Shown here: piece by piece, positions 33,600-42,031 of the stretch
How the letters are laid out: each line of letters starts with the position of its first letter
How positions within the stretch are numbered: position 1 is the stretch's first letter
NCBI GenBank assembly: GCA_036824505.1
Contig: DAITAA010000017.1
Coordinates: 5,937-69,936 of the forward strand
DNA: 64,000 nt
Source of the DNA: SCUD01 sp036824505
Lineage (GTDB): Bacteria > Pseudomonadota > Gammaproteobacteria > Steroidobacterales > Steroidobacteraceae
Reading direction: 5' to 3'
Notes under the pieces: model-generated
The model's database searches: none
Told to the model about the DNA's origin: nothing
The model's input: only the letters and a program-made list of their open reading frames with translations
Made by a program: the position numbers and the translations under genes

Positions 33600-34160
33600 G
33601 TGCAATCGGCCGCGATCAAGGAAGACTCCAAGTCGGCGCTCTGGCGCCGCAACCTGGATGATTTCACGCCTGCGGCTGCACGGGCCGCAGCTGCCTGGCT
33701 CGCCGAGCCCGGGCTCCTGACGGAGCGTCTGCGCAGCTGTTGCAGCGGGCGGCCCGGCCTGGTCGTCGTATCCGAACGCGAAGCGCCACTCGCGGCGGCT
33801 GATGCGGCGTTGCTGCTGGCCCCCGGAAACGTAGCGTTTGTGCGCGAAATCGAGTTGACCTGCGATGGCCGGCCCTGGGTCTTCGCACAGAGCCTGATAC
33901 CGCTCGCCACGCTTGCCCGTCATGGCTGGCTGTCAGGACTCGGCGACTCGGCACTCGGCGAACGTCTCGCGGCAATTCCGGGCCTGGAGCGCGGACCGCT
34001 CGAATTCACACGCCTCACGCCCGGCATCGCACTGTTTCATCGTGCATTGCGTCAGGGTGCCGACCAGCCAGCGGAACTCTGGGCACGCCGTTCCTGGTTC
34101 GCCATCGACGGTGATCGACTGATGGTGCAGGAAGTGTTCCTGCCGGAGGCGCTGCAATGA
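33600..34160 (+). CDS. ubiC: Chorismate--pyruvate lyase
   Basis: Cleaves chorismate to 4-hydroxybenzoate and pyruvate, the first committed step of ubiquinone synthesis. Of 186 residues, REIELTCDGRPWVFAQSLIPL holds the conserved Arg that binds chorismate, and the C-terminal WARRSWF...VQEVFLPE is typical. The start is GTG at 33600, four bases after recG. It overlaps ubiA by four bases, so the two consecutive steps are co-translated. Confidence 0.93.
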   Translation: MQSAAIKEDSKSALWRRNLDDFTPAAARAAAAWLAEPGLLTERLRSCCSGRPGLVVVSEREAPLAAADAALLLAPGNVAFVREIELTCDGRPWVFAQSLIPLATLARHGWLSGLGDSALGERLAAIPGLERGPLEFTRLTPGIALFHRALRQGADQPAELWARRSWFAIDGDRLMVQEVFLPEALQ

Positions 34161-35119
34161 ATGCCGGGTTGCGCCCGGTTTCGTCAAAGAAGCGGCCGCG
34201 CGACCCCAGCTACAAGCCCACGTTCAAGCCGCGGTATGTGCGCACCGCGGCAATTGCAGTCGGCGGGACGCTGCGCGAGTACGCACTGCTGATGCGGCTG
34301 CACCGGCCGATCGGCATCTGGCTCCTGATGTGGCCGGCGCTCTGGGCGTTGTGGATCGCGGGCCAGGGCCGCCCAGCCCAGGGGCTGCTGCTGATATTTC
34401 TCGCCGGCATCTTCGTGATGCGTTCCGCAGGCTGTGTGATCAACGACTATGCGGATCGCGATTTCGATCCGCGCGTCGAACGCACGCGCGACCGGCCGAT
34501 CGCCGCGAAGCGCGTTGCACCGGGCGAGGCCCTCGCACTTTTCATCGTGCTCGGGTTGGTCGCGGCCTGGCTCGCGATGCAGCTTGAACCGCTGGCACGC
34601 CTGTACGCCGCGGGCGGCGGACTGCTTGCGGTCACCTATCCCTGGCTCAAGCGCTATGTTCACCTTCCCCAGTTCTACCTGGGCGTCGCATTCGGCTGGT
34701 CCATCCCGATGGCCTTTGCGGCCATCACCGGGGAGGTGCCGCGCATCGCATGGCTGCTGCTCGCAGCCGTCGTGCTGTGGGCCGCGGTCTACGACACGAT
34801 GTACGCAATGGTGGATCGCAAGGATGATCTCCGCATTGGCATCAAGTCCACCGCAATCCTGTTCGGCGATGCTGACCGCGTGATCATCGGCGTCATGCAG
34901 TTCATGATGCTGTTCGCCCTGTGGCTTGCGAGCGACGAGGCTTCGCTCGGCAACTGGTACCGGGCGAGCCTCGCGGGCGTCGTCGCGTTCTTCGCGTACC
35001 AGCAATGGCTGATCCGTGACCGCGAGCCTGAGGCCTGTTTCCGCGCCTTCAACAATAACCACTACGTCGGACTGGTCGTGTTCATCGGGCTCGCACTCGA
35101 CTACCTCTACCGGGGTTGA
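34157..35119 (+). CDS. ubiA: 4-hydroxybenzoate polyprenyltransferase
   Basis: Inner-membrane enzyme that joins the isoprenoid chain to 4-hydroxybenzoate. Its 320 residues form eight or nine membrane helices after a basic N-terminal 35 residues, about 20-30 longer than usual. The two aspartate-rich motifs are NDYADRDFD near residue 95 and DRKDDLRIGIKST near residue 220. UbiC directly upstream supplies the substrate. Confidence 0.96.
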   Translation: MNAGLRPVSSKKRPRDPSYKPTFKPRYVRTAAIAVGGTLREYALLMRLHRPIGIWLLMWPALWALWIAGQGRPAQGLLLIFLAGIFVMRSAGCVINDYADRDFDPRVERTRDRPIAAKRVAPGEALALFIVLGLVAAWLAMQLEPLARLYAAGGGLLAVTYPWLKRYVHLPQFYLGVAFGWSIPMAFAAITGEVPRIAWLLLAAVVLWAAVYDTMYAMVDRKDDLRIGIKSTAILFGDADRVIIGVMQFMMLFALWLASDEASLGNWYRASLAGVVAFFAYQQWLIRDREPEACFRAFNNNHYVGLVVFIGLALDYLYRG

Positions 35120-35204
35120 GTGCTGCAGGCGGGCTATACTCCCGCTATCCCGCGCGACCATGCACCGCGCGCGATGCCCTGCCAGGCACATTCGGAGAAA
35201 AGAG

Positions 35205-37385
35205 ATGACAATCATCGACAGGCGAACACTGCTGGTATCCGCAAGTTCCGCCGCCTTTCTGGCAACGCTGCCCCGCGTCGTTTTCGCAGCCACGACAACC
35301 GGACCCCTCGTGGCGCGGATCGAACCCGTCACAGAGACTTTCTTCGGAAAGTCGGTGACCGATCCTTATCGCTGGATGGAAGATCCCAAGGACAAGGATT
35401 GGGAGCCATTCATGAAGACCCAGGCGGCGCATACGCGCGGCGTGCTCGACAGGATTCCCGGGCGCGCGGCGCTGGCGCGGCGCGTCAGTGAGCTTGCAGG
35501 AGATCTTGAGGTCATAGGCACGATCCAGGTTGCCGGGCCATACGTGTTCATCGAGAAGCGGCCGGCGGGTGCAAACAGTTTCAAGCTTTTCGTGCGCGAA
35601 GGTTCGCAGGGTGCCGAGCGTTTGCTGGTCGATGCCGAAATGCGCACGGCGGGCGATGTGCATTATTCGATGAACTACTGGAGCGCCTCGCCGAACGGAA
35701 GATACGTGATGTATGGCATGTCGCCGTCCGGTTCCGAGAACGCGGTGATAGAGATCATGGAAACAGCGACCGGAAGGCTGCTTCCCGATCGCATTGACCG
35801 GGCGCAGTACGCTTCGCCGAGTTGGCTACCGGACGAATCAGCCTTCTTCTTCAATCGCCTGGCCGAAGGTGCGGCTGCAGGAACGACGGATTACTACAAG
35901 AACAGCGTCTGCTGGCTGCACAAAGTCGGCACCGATGCGAAGGCCGACGTCAAAGTCCTGGCGCGCGGCCAGTTTGCGGACGTGGCGGTGCAGGAGATCG
36001 AGTTCCCGGTCGTGTTCACGCAACCGGGATCCAGTTACGCCATCGGGTTACTGGTCGCCGGCGTTCAGAACGAAATCACGATGTATGTGAGCCCGCTCGA
36101 AGACGCTGCGAAGGGTCAGGGCGCCTGGAAGAACATCTGCGTCCCGGATGACAAAGTCACAGCCGGCACGATGCAGGGTGACGATATCTACCTGGTCACC
36201 TACAAGGGCGCGCCGCGATACAGGGTGCTGCACGTCAAGGCTGGTGACCCGGCCATTGCGAAATCGCGCGAGGTCGTGGCGCAAGGCACTACCGTCATTC
36301 AAAACATCTATGCGGCGAAAGACGCGATCTATGTCCACGACCTCGATGGTGGCGTCGGACGGGTCCGCAAGCTGGGCGCAGACGGTACGGTCACGCCGAT
36401 CGCGCTGCCGTTCGAGGGCACGATCGGTTCAATCTATGCCGACACGGAACACGATGGTGCCTGGTTCCAGCTGCAGAACTGGGTGAGGCCCGCCACGGTC
36501 TTCCGGGTTGCCGCTTCGGGCGAAGTGACCGACACGAAGCTTGCGACAATGCCGGATATCGATGTTTCGCCTTATGAATCGACGCGCATATTTGCGACGG
36601 CGAAGGACGGCACGCAGATCCCCGTCTCGGTGGTCTACAGGAAGGGCATGAAGCGCGACGGGTCGGCGCCGGCGCTGATTGATGCCTACGGATCCTACGG
36701 CATCACCTCGGACGCATATTTCGGACCGCGATTCATCGCCTGGCTGGAAAAAGGCGGCATCTGGGCGACCGCGCATGTCCGCGGCGGCGGTGAGTTCGGG
36801 CGCGAGTGGCATGAAGGCGGGCGCCTGCTGACCAAGCACAACACCTGGGGCGACCTGATCGCAGCGGCGGAGAAGCTGATCGCCGACAACTGGACGAGTG
36901 CGGCAAAGCTTGCGATCCGCGGCGGATCAGCCGGCGGAATAACCGTCGGGCGCTCGCTGACGGAACGACCGGATTTGTTTGCCGCCGTCATCAGCCAGGT
37001 CGGCGTATCAAACACCCTGCGGGCGGAGTTCTCGCAGAATGGGCCGCCAAATGTTCCCGAATTCGGATCGGTGACGACCGCGGACGGGTTCAAGGGCCTC
37101 TATGAGATGGATTCGTATCAGCACGTAAAGGACGGCACGAAATATCCGGCCTTGTTGCTGACCACGGGCATGACCGACCCGCGCGTCGATCCGTGGCAGG
37201 CGGCCAAGATGGCTGCCCGGATGCAGGCGGCGACGACATCGGGCGAGCCAGTGCTGCTGCGCGTCGACTTCCAGGCAGGCCACGGCATCGGTTCAACGCG
37301 CAGCCAGCGCGACGAGGAGTTCGGCGACATCTTTGCATTCATCCTGTGGCAGGCAGGCATTGCGGGGTTCCAGCCGACGGATTAG
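35205..37385 (+). CDS. Tat-exported prolyl oligopeptidase (S9A)
   Basis: Serine peptidase of 726 residues that cleaves peptides after proline. The N-terminus IDRRTLLVS plus a hydrophobic stretch ending VVFA is a likely Tat signal. DPYRWMEDP near residue 55 opens the peptidase. A seven-bladed propeller spans about 90-430. The hydrolase domain has RGGGEFGREWHEGG, the nucleophile in GGSAGG, the Asp in MTDPRVDPWQ and the His in QAGHGIGST. Periplasmic location is inferred. The ATG at 35205 follows GGAGAAAAG. Expressed apart from ubiA across 85 bases holding TATACT. Confidence 0.9.
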   Translation: MTIIDRRTLLVSASSAAFLATLPRVVFAATTTGPLVARIEPVTETFFGKSVTDPYRWMEDPKDKDWEPFMKTQAAHTRGVLDRIPGRAALARRVSELAGDLEVIGTIQVAGPYVFIEKRPAGANSFKLFVREGSQGAERLLVDAEMRTAGDVHYSMNYWSASPNGRYVMYGMSPSGSENAVIEIMETATGRLLPDRIDRAQYASPSWLPDESAFFFNRLAEGAAAGTTDYYKNSVCWLHKVGTDAKADVKVLARGQFADVAVQEIEFPVVFTQPGSSYAIGLLVAGVQNEITMYVSPLEDAAKGQGAWKNICVPDDKVTAGTMQGDDIYLVTYKGAPRYRVLHVKAGDPAIAKSREVVAQGTTVIQNIYAAKDAIYVHDLDGGVGRVRKLGADGTVTPIALPFEGTIGSIYADTEHDGAWFQLQNWVRPATVFRVAASGEVTDTKLATMPDIDVSPYESTRIFATAKDGTQIPVSVVYRKGMKRDGSAPALIDAYGSYGITSDAYFGPRFIAWLEKGGIWATAHVRGGGEFGREWHEGGRLLTKHNTWGDLIAAAEKLIADNWTSAAKLAIRGGSAGGITVGRSLTERPDLFAAVISQVGVSNTLRAEFSQNGPPNVPEFGSVTTADGFKGLYEMDSYQHVKDGTKYPALLLTTGMTDPRVDPWQAAKMAARMQAATTSGEPVLLRVDFQAGHGIGSTRSQRDEEFGDIFAFILWQAGIAGFQPTD

Positions 37386-37392
37386 ATGCTCG

Positions 37393-38100
37393 CTAGGCTC
37401 GCGCGACCGTCCACACCTCGATCCGGCGGCAGCCGGCGCGACGCAGCGCAAGCGCCAGCGACTCCGCGGTGGCGCCGGTTGTCAGCACGTCATCGACGAT
37501 CGCGACGCGGGATGGCATATCACCTGCGCTGACCATGAACGCGCCGCGCAGGTTGCGCCTTCGTGCCCCGGCCGCCAGGCCCGTCTGCTCCGCCGTTTCC
37601 CGGATGCGTCGCGCAAGCCGGTCGTGCACCGGCAATCCGAGTTCGCGTGCCGCAAAGACCGCGATCTCGCGCGCCTGGTTGTAACCGCGCCTGTGCTCGC
37701 GTGCGGCATGGAGCGGCACCGGCACGATTGCATCGACTTGCGGTGCGCCACGTTCCGCCAATCGCCTGCCGAGCAGGCAGCCGAGAATGCGCGTGACCGG
37801 CAACTGTCCGCGGTATTTCATCCGGTGGATCAGCTCGGGCATCGGAAATTCATAGTGATACGGCGCGAATGCGGCATCGAAGGCGCGGTGGCGCCTGCTG
37901 CAGCGACGGCAAATCACGTGGGGTTCGGTTACGGCCGTGGCGCACATCGGGCAGGCGGGAATGTTGGCCGGCAGGTCGGCTTCGCAGTCAGCGCAAAGGT
38001 CGAGCGCGGGCCGCTGGCCCGGGTCCAGGCACAGGTAGCAGGTGACCGGGAACAGCCGGTGCACCAGTGCCACCGCCTGGCTGTAAACCTGCCGCCGCAT
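37393..38100 (-). CDS. comF: ComF/GntX family phosphoribosyltransferase-like protein
   Basis: Protein of the ComF family, tied to DNA uptake in competent bacteria. With the ATG at 38100 it has 235 residues, the family length; the frame is open further but that part overlaps the bioB leader. N-terminal zinc-finger cysteines are CYLC, CADC, CPMC and CRRC. The C-terminal PRPP-binding motif is VAIVDDVLTTGAT. Together with the type IV pilus genes it fits a competence-capable cell, but this is inference. Divergent from bioB by 110 bases. Confidence 0.9.
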   Translation of the reverse strand: MRRQVYSQAVALVHRLFPVTCYLCLDPGQRPALDLCADCEADLPANIPACPMCATAVTEPHVICRRCSRRHRAFDAAFAPYHYEFPMPELIHRMKYRGQLPVTRILGCLLGRRLAERGAPQVDAIVPVPLHAAREHRRGYNQAREIAVFAARELGLPVHDRLARRIRETAEQTGLAAGARRRNLRGAFMVSAGDMPSRVAIVDDVLTTGATAESLALALRRAGCRRIEVWTVARA

Positions 38101-38210
38101 CTTTGGTTGACAGACTGCCGCCACATTCCAATACTTCGCCACGCGTCCAGTCTGGCAATGCGCGCCGTACCGGATCCGTTGCAATTTCAGCGGGTTGGAG
38201 GAGGAATTCG

Positions 38211-39194
38211 ATGTCCCTGAATGCCGAACGGCTGGGCGAGATCCGCAGCAACTGGTCGCTTGCCGAGGTAACGGCGCTCCACGCACTGCCCTTTGCCGAC
38301 CTGATCTTCCATGCGCAGTCCATTCATCGCCGGCACTTCGATCCGAACGAAGTTCAGGTCTCGACGCTGCTGTCCATCAAGACCGGGGCCTGCCCGGAAG
38401 ACTGCGCCTACTGCCCGCAGAGTGTCCGTTACGACACCGGCCTCGAGCGCGAATCATTGATGGACCCCGGCACCGTGATTGAGCGCGCCCGCGCAGCCAA
38501 GGCGAATGGCGCCACCCGCTTCTGCATGGGCGCGGCCTGGCGCAGCCCGAAGGATCGCGATCTCGACGCCGTCGCCGAGATGGTGAGCGGCGTGCGTGAC
38601 CTGGGGCTCGAGACCTGCGCGACGCTCGGGATGCTGACAGCTGCGCAGGCGCAGCGGCTGAAGGACGCAGGGCTCGACTATTACAACCACAATCTCGACA
38701 CCTCCGAGAACTTCTACGGCGAGATCATCACGACGCGGACTTACCAGGATCGCCTCGATACTCTTGCCGCAGTGCGCGATGCGGGCATCCACGTCTGCTG
38801 CGGCGGAATCCTCGGCATGGGCGAGAACGCATCCGATCGCGTCGCCTTGCTGCACACGCTTGCGACGCTCGACCCCCATCCCGAGAGCGTGCCGATCAAC
38901 AACCTGGTGCAGGTCGAGGGAACGCCGCTCGCAGGCACCGCACCGCTGGATCCCATCGAATTCGTGCGGATCATCGCGCTTGCCCGGATACTGATGCCGC
39001 GCGCGCACGTGCGCCTGTCGGCGGGGCGCAGCGCGATGAGCGACGAGATGCAGGCGCTCTGCTTCCTGGCCGGTGCCAATTCGATCTTCTACGGCGAGAA
39101 ACTCCTGACCACCGGCAATCCGGACTCGGCGAGCGATCATGCGTTGTTCGGGCGGCTCGGAATCCGGCCGGAACCCTCCGCCGCGACCAGTTGA
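38211..39194 (+). CDS. bioB: Biotin synthase
   Basis: Radical SAM enzyme inserting sulfur into dethiobiotin. The SAM cluster is CPEDCAYCPQS near residue 60. YYNHNLDTSENFY and the 2Fe-2S ligands, including CCGGILGMGE and the Arg of RLSAGR, are present. Its 327 residues match the family. GGAGGAGG precedes the ATG at 38211. It is the first gene of bioBFC and overlaps bioF by four bases. Confidence 0.97.
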   Translation: MSLNAERLGEIRSNWSLAEVTALHALPFADLIFHAQSIHRRHFDPNEVQVSTLLSIKTGACPEDCAYCPQSVRYDTGLERESLMDPGTVIERARAAKANGATRFCMGAAWRSPKDRDLDAVAEMVSGVRDLGLETCATLGMLTAAQAQRLKDAGLDYYNHNLDTSENFYGEIITTRTYQDRLDTLAAVRDAGIHVCCGGILGMGENASDRVALLHTLATLDPHPESVPINNLVQVEGTPLAGTAPLDPIEFVRIIALARILMPRAHVRLSAGRSAMSDEMQALCFLAGANSIFYGEKLLTTGNPDSASDHALFGRLGIRPEPSAATS

Positions 39195-40372
39195 TCGTGG
39201 CCGCCGAACCTGTTGCGCTCCGGCCGGCGCTCGTGGAACTCGAGACCCGCGCCCTGAAGCGGAGGCGACGCACCGTGCGCCGCGGCGCGCCCGGAACCGC
39301 GGACATCGAGCTCGATGGCCAGCCCTGCGTCGATTTCTGCAGCAACGACTATCTTGGCCTCGCCACGCATCCACAGGTAGTCGAGGCATTCATCGACGCC
39401 GCACGGATGCACGGGGTCGGCGCCTGCGCCTCCCACCTGGTCACCGGACATCAGGCGGAGCACGAAGCGCTCGAGCAGGAACTCGCCGGCTACACCGGGC
39501 GCGAGCGGGCAATTGTCTTTTCCACCGGCTACATGGCGAATCTGGGGCTCGCCCGCGCAGTCGCCGGACGCCACGCCACGGTCTACGGCGACCAACTGAA
39601 TCACGCATCGCTGATCGATGGCGGCCGCCTTTCCGGCGCGAAGCTCCAGCGTTACCCGCACGGCGATGTCGCCGCGCTCGAGCAACAGCTTGCTGCGCAG
39701 GAATCCGGCACGGCGCTGGTACTGACCGATGGCGTCTTCAGCATGGATGGCGACCTCGCGCCCCTGCCGGCGCTTGCGGCCGCTTGTTCAAGATACGGTG
39801 CATTCCTCGCCGTGGATGACGCGCACGGCCTCGGCGTGATCGGCACAACCGGCCGCGGCTCTCTTGAGCACTTCGGACTTTCGCCCGTGGAAGTGCCGAC
39901 GCTGGTCGGTACCTTCGGCAAGGCCTTCGGGACCTTCGGCGCATTCGTCGCCGGCAGCGAAGACCTGATCGAAACACTGATTCAGCGCGCCCGCACCTAC
40001 ATTTATACGACTGCACTGCCACCGGCCGTTGCGGCTGCGACGCGCGCGGCGCTCGCCGTCTCGATCGTTGAAGCCTGGCGGCGCGAACGCGTGCTTGCAC
40101 TGACGCGCCGCTTCCGGGAACTCGCGCGCACCGCCGGCATTCCGCTTGGTATATCGGAGACGCCGATCCAGCCCATACTGCTGGGCAGCGCGGATTCAGC
40201 CATGCGAGCCAGCAACGCACTCCTCGAACGCGGCTTCTTCGTTGCGGCGATCCGCCCGCCGACGGTGCCCGTGGACACTTCCCGCCTGCGCATCACACTT
40301 TCCGCCGCCCATCGCGATGAAGATGTTGAAGGCCTGGTTGCCGCGCTGGCCGAGGTCCTTCAACCCGAATGA
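39191..40372 (+). CDS. bioF: 8-amino-7-oxononanoate synthase
   Basis: PLP enzyme condensing pimeloyl-ACP/CoA with alanine in biotin synthesis. Its 393 residues include FCSNDYLGLATHP, VFSTGYMAN, DDAHGLGVIG and the PLP lysine in GTFGKAFGTFG. The start is either TTG at 39191, overlapping the bioB stop, or GTG at 39197; neither has a strong ribosome binding site because translation is probably coupled. It overlaps bioC by ATGA. Confidence 0.95.
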   Translation: MIVAAEPVALRPALVELETRALKRRRRTVRRGAPGTADIELDGQPCVDFCSNDYLGLATHPQVVEAFIDAARMHGVGACASHLVTGHQAEHEALEQELAGYTGRERAIVFSTGYMANLGLARAVAGRHATVYGDQLNHASLIDGGRLSGAKLQRYPHGDVAALEQQLAAQESGTALVLTDGVFSMDGDLAPLPALAAACSRYGAFLAVDDAHGLGVIGTTGRGSLEHFGLSPVEVPTLVGTFGKAFGTFGAFVAGSEDLIETLIQRARTYIYTTALPPAVAAATRAALAVSIVEAWRRERVLALTRRFRELARTAGIPLGISETPIQPILLGSADSAMRASNALLERGFFVAAIRPPTVPVDTSRLRITLSAAHRDEDVEGLVAALAEVLQPE

Positions 40373-41271
40373 GCGATGCGAAGCAATCGCTCCATTCGGG
40401 TACCGGCGCGCTGGATCGCATCGCCATCCGCAGGAATTTTGGGAAGGCGAGCGCGAGCTATGATGAGTCCGCCGTCCTCCAGGCCCGCGTCCGTGAGCAG
40501 CTCATCGAGCGCCTCGACTGGATCGCCTTCGAGCCGGACACGGTGCTCGACCTGGGCTGCGGCACCGGCCACGCCGCCCGCGCACTCGCCGCACGCTGGC
40601 CGCAGGCCCGTGTCATCGCCGTGGATTTCGCGCCAGGCATGCTGCGTGAAGCCGCCCGGCATGACGAATCCGCGCGCGTCGAGCGGCTCTGCGCCGACGC
40701 GCTCAAGCTGCCATTGCCCGATGCCAGCGTTGATCTGCTGTACAGCAACCTGATGCTGCCGTGGTGCGATGACCTCGATGCCGCTTTCGCCGAGATCGCG
40801 CGCGTATTGCGGCCACGCGGGCTCCTGACATTCACGACCCTCGGGCCGGACACCCTGATCGAGTTGCACGAAGCCTGGCATGAGGCTGACGACTACACGC
40901 ACGTGATCCCGTTCACCGACATGCACGACATCGGGGACGGCCTCGTACGGGCAGGCCTCGTCGAACCGGTGCTCGACGTCGTGCGTTACACGCTGACCTA
41001 TCCGGACGTTCACTCATTGATGCGCGACTTGAAGGCGATAGGCGCGCGCAACGCAACGACCGGCCGGCCGCGCGGCCTGACGGGCAGGCAGACGATGCGC
41101 ACGGTGGAACAGATCTACGAACGCCATCGTCATGAAGGAAAGCTGCCCGCAAGCTACGAAGTCGTGTTCGGGCAGGCCTGGGGTGCCGTCGAGCGCCCGG
41201 ATGCGGAGCGTGATGGCGAGTACGCCGTCCCGATCGGCGCGATCGGGCGCCGCGGACAGGACCCGGGTTGA
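40369..41271 (+). CDS. bioC: Malonyl-[ACP] O-methyltransferase
   Basis: Methylates malonyl-ACP so that fatty-acid synthase can build the pimeloyl chain. SAM-binding motif I is VLDLGCGTGHAA near residue 63, and VIAVDFAPGML follows. LYSNLMLPWCDD is the region after motif II. RNFGKASASYDESAVLQ near the N-terminus is the BioC-specific opening. About 300 residues, slightly longer than usual. No bioH lies in the window, so the pimeloyl esterase must be elsewhere. Confidence 0.94.
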   Translation: MSDAKQSLHSGTGALDRIAIRRNFGKASASYDESAVLQARVREQLIERLDWIAFEPDTVLDLGCGTGHAARALAARWPQARVIAVDFAPGMLREAARHDESARVERLCADALKLPLPDASVDLLYSNLMLPWCDDLDAAFAEIARVLRPRGLLTFTTLGPDTLIELHEAWHEADDYTHVIPFTDMHDIGDGLVRAGLVEPVLDVVRYTLTYPDVHSLMRDLKAIGARNATTGRPRGLTGRQTMRTVEQIYERHRHEGKLPASYEVVFGQAWGAVERPDAERDGEYAVPIGAIGRRGQDPG

Positions 41272-41281
41272 CCGGCACGAC

Positions 41282-41287
41282 TAGAAT
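41282..41287 (+). promoter_or_regulatory. -10 element TAGAAT before the ABC exporter
   Basis: TAGAAT ends six bases before the GTG start of the ATPase gene and no Shine-Dalgarno lies between. It suggests that the exporter has its own promoter inside the biotin locus and may be read from a leaderless transcript. Confidence 0.4.
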
Positions 41288-41293
41288 GTCCGG

Positions 41294-42031
41294 GTGCCAG
41301 CCATCCTCACCGCCCATGCCGAGGACACTTCGCCGGTATTTCGCGCACGAGGCCTGACCAAGGTCTATCGGATGGGCGAGGTCGAGGTGCACGCGCTGCG
41401 CGGCGTGGATCTCGACCTGTTCGCCAGGGAATTTGTCGTGCTGCTGGGTGCGTCCGGAAGCGGCAAGTCGACCCTGCTGAACATCCTGGGCGGCCTCGAT
41501 GCTCCGACGACGGGCGTGGTGGAGTGCCGTGGTCATCCGCTCACCGGCGCCGGCGACGAGGAACTGACCCGCTTCCGCCGCGAGCACGTCGGCTTCGTAT
41601 TCCAGTTCTACAACCTGATTCCGAGCCTCACCGCGCGCGAGAATGTGGCACTGGTCACCGAGATCGCCTCCGATCCCATGACACCGGAGGCGGCGCTCGC
41701 GCTGGTCGGGCTCGAGGACCGCATGGACCATTTTCCGGCCCAGCTCTCGGGCGGCGAGCAGCAGCGCATCGCGATCGCGCGGGCCATCGCCAAGCGGCCG
41801 GATGTCCTGCTTTGCGATGAACCGACCGGCGCGCTCGACTCGGCAACCGGCGTGCTGGTGCTGCAGGCGCTCGAGCGCGTCAACGCGCAAACCGGCGCGC
41901 TGACTGTCGTGATCACCCACAACGTCGTGATTGCGGGCATGGCGGACAGGGTCATTCGCCTGAGTGACGGGCGAATCGCGGGCGAGGAGCGCAACGCCAC
42001 GCGCCTCGCGGCCGCAGGGCTGCGCTGGTGA
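41294..42031 (+). CDS. ABC transporter ATPase, LolD/MacB type
   Basis: Cytoplasmic ATPase of 245 residues for an FtsX-type exporter. Walker A is GASGSGKST, the signature is LSGGEQQRIAIARA, Walker B is VLLCDEPTGALDS and the H-loop is ITHN. VGFVFQFYNLIPSLTARENV is characteristic of the LolD/MacB/DevA subfamily. The start is GTG at 41294. It overlaps the permease gene by four bases. The gene begins 22 bases after bioC, yet bears no evident relation to biotin. Confidence 0.92.
   Translation: MPAILTAHAEDTSPVFRARGLTKVYRMGEVEVHALRGVDLDLFAREFVVLLGASGSGKSTLLNILGGLDAPTTGVVECRGHPLTGAGDEELTRFRREHVGFVFQFYNLIPSLTARENVALVTEIASDPMTPEAALALVGLEDRMDHFPAQLSGGEQQRIAIARAIAKRPDVLLCDEPTGALDSATGVLVLQALERVNAQTGALTVVITHNVVIAGMADRVIRLSDGRIAGEERNATRLAAAGLRW

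Noticed and set aside
31446..33923. 825-codon minus-strand frame opposite recG and ubiC
   Set aside because: Antisense of a clear RecG helicase; composition is typical of shadow frames.
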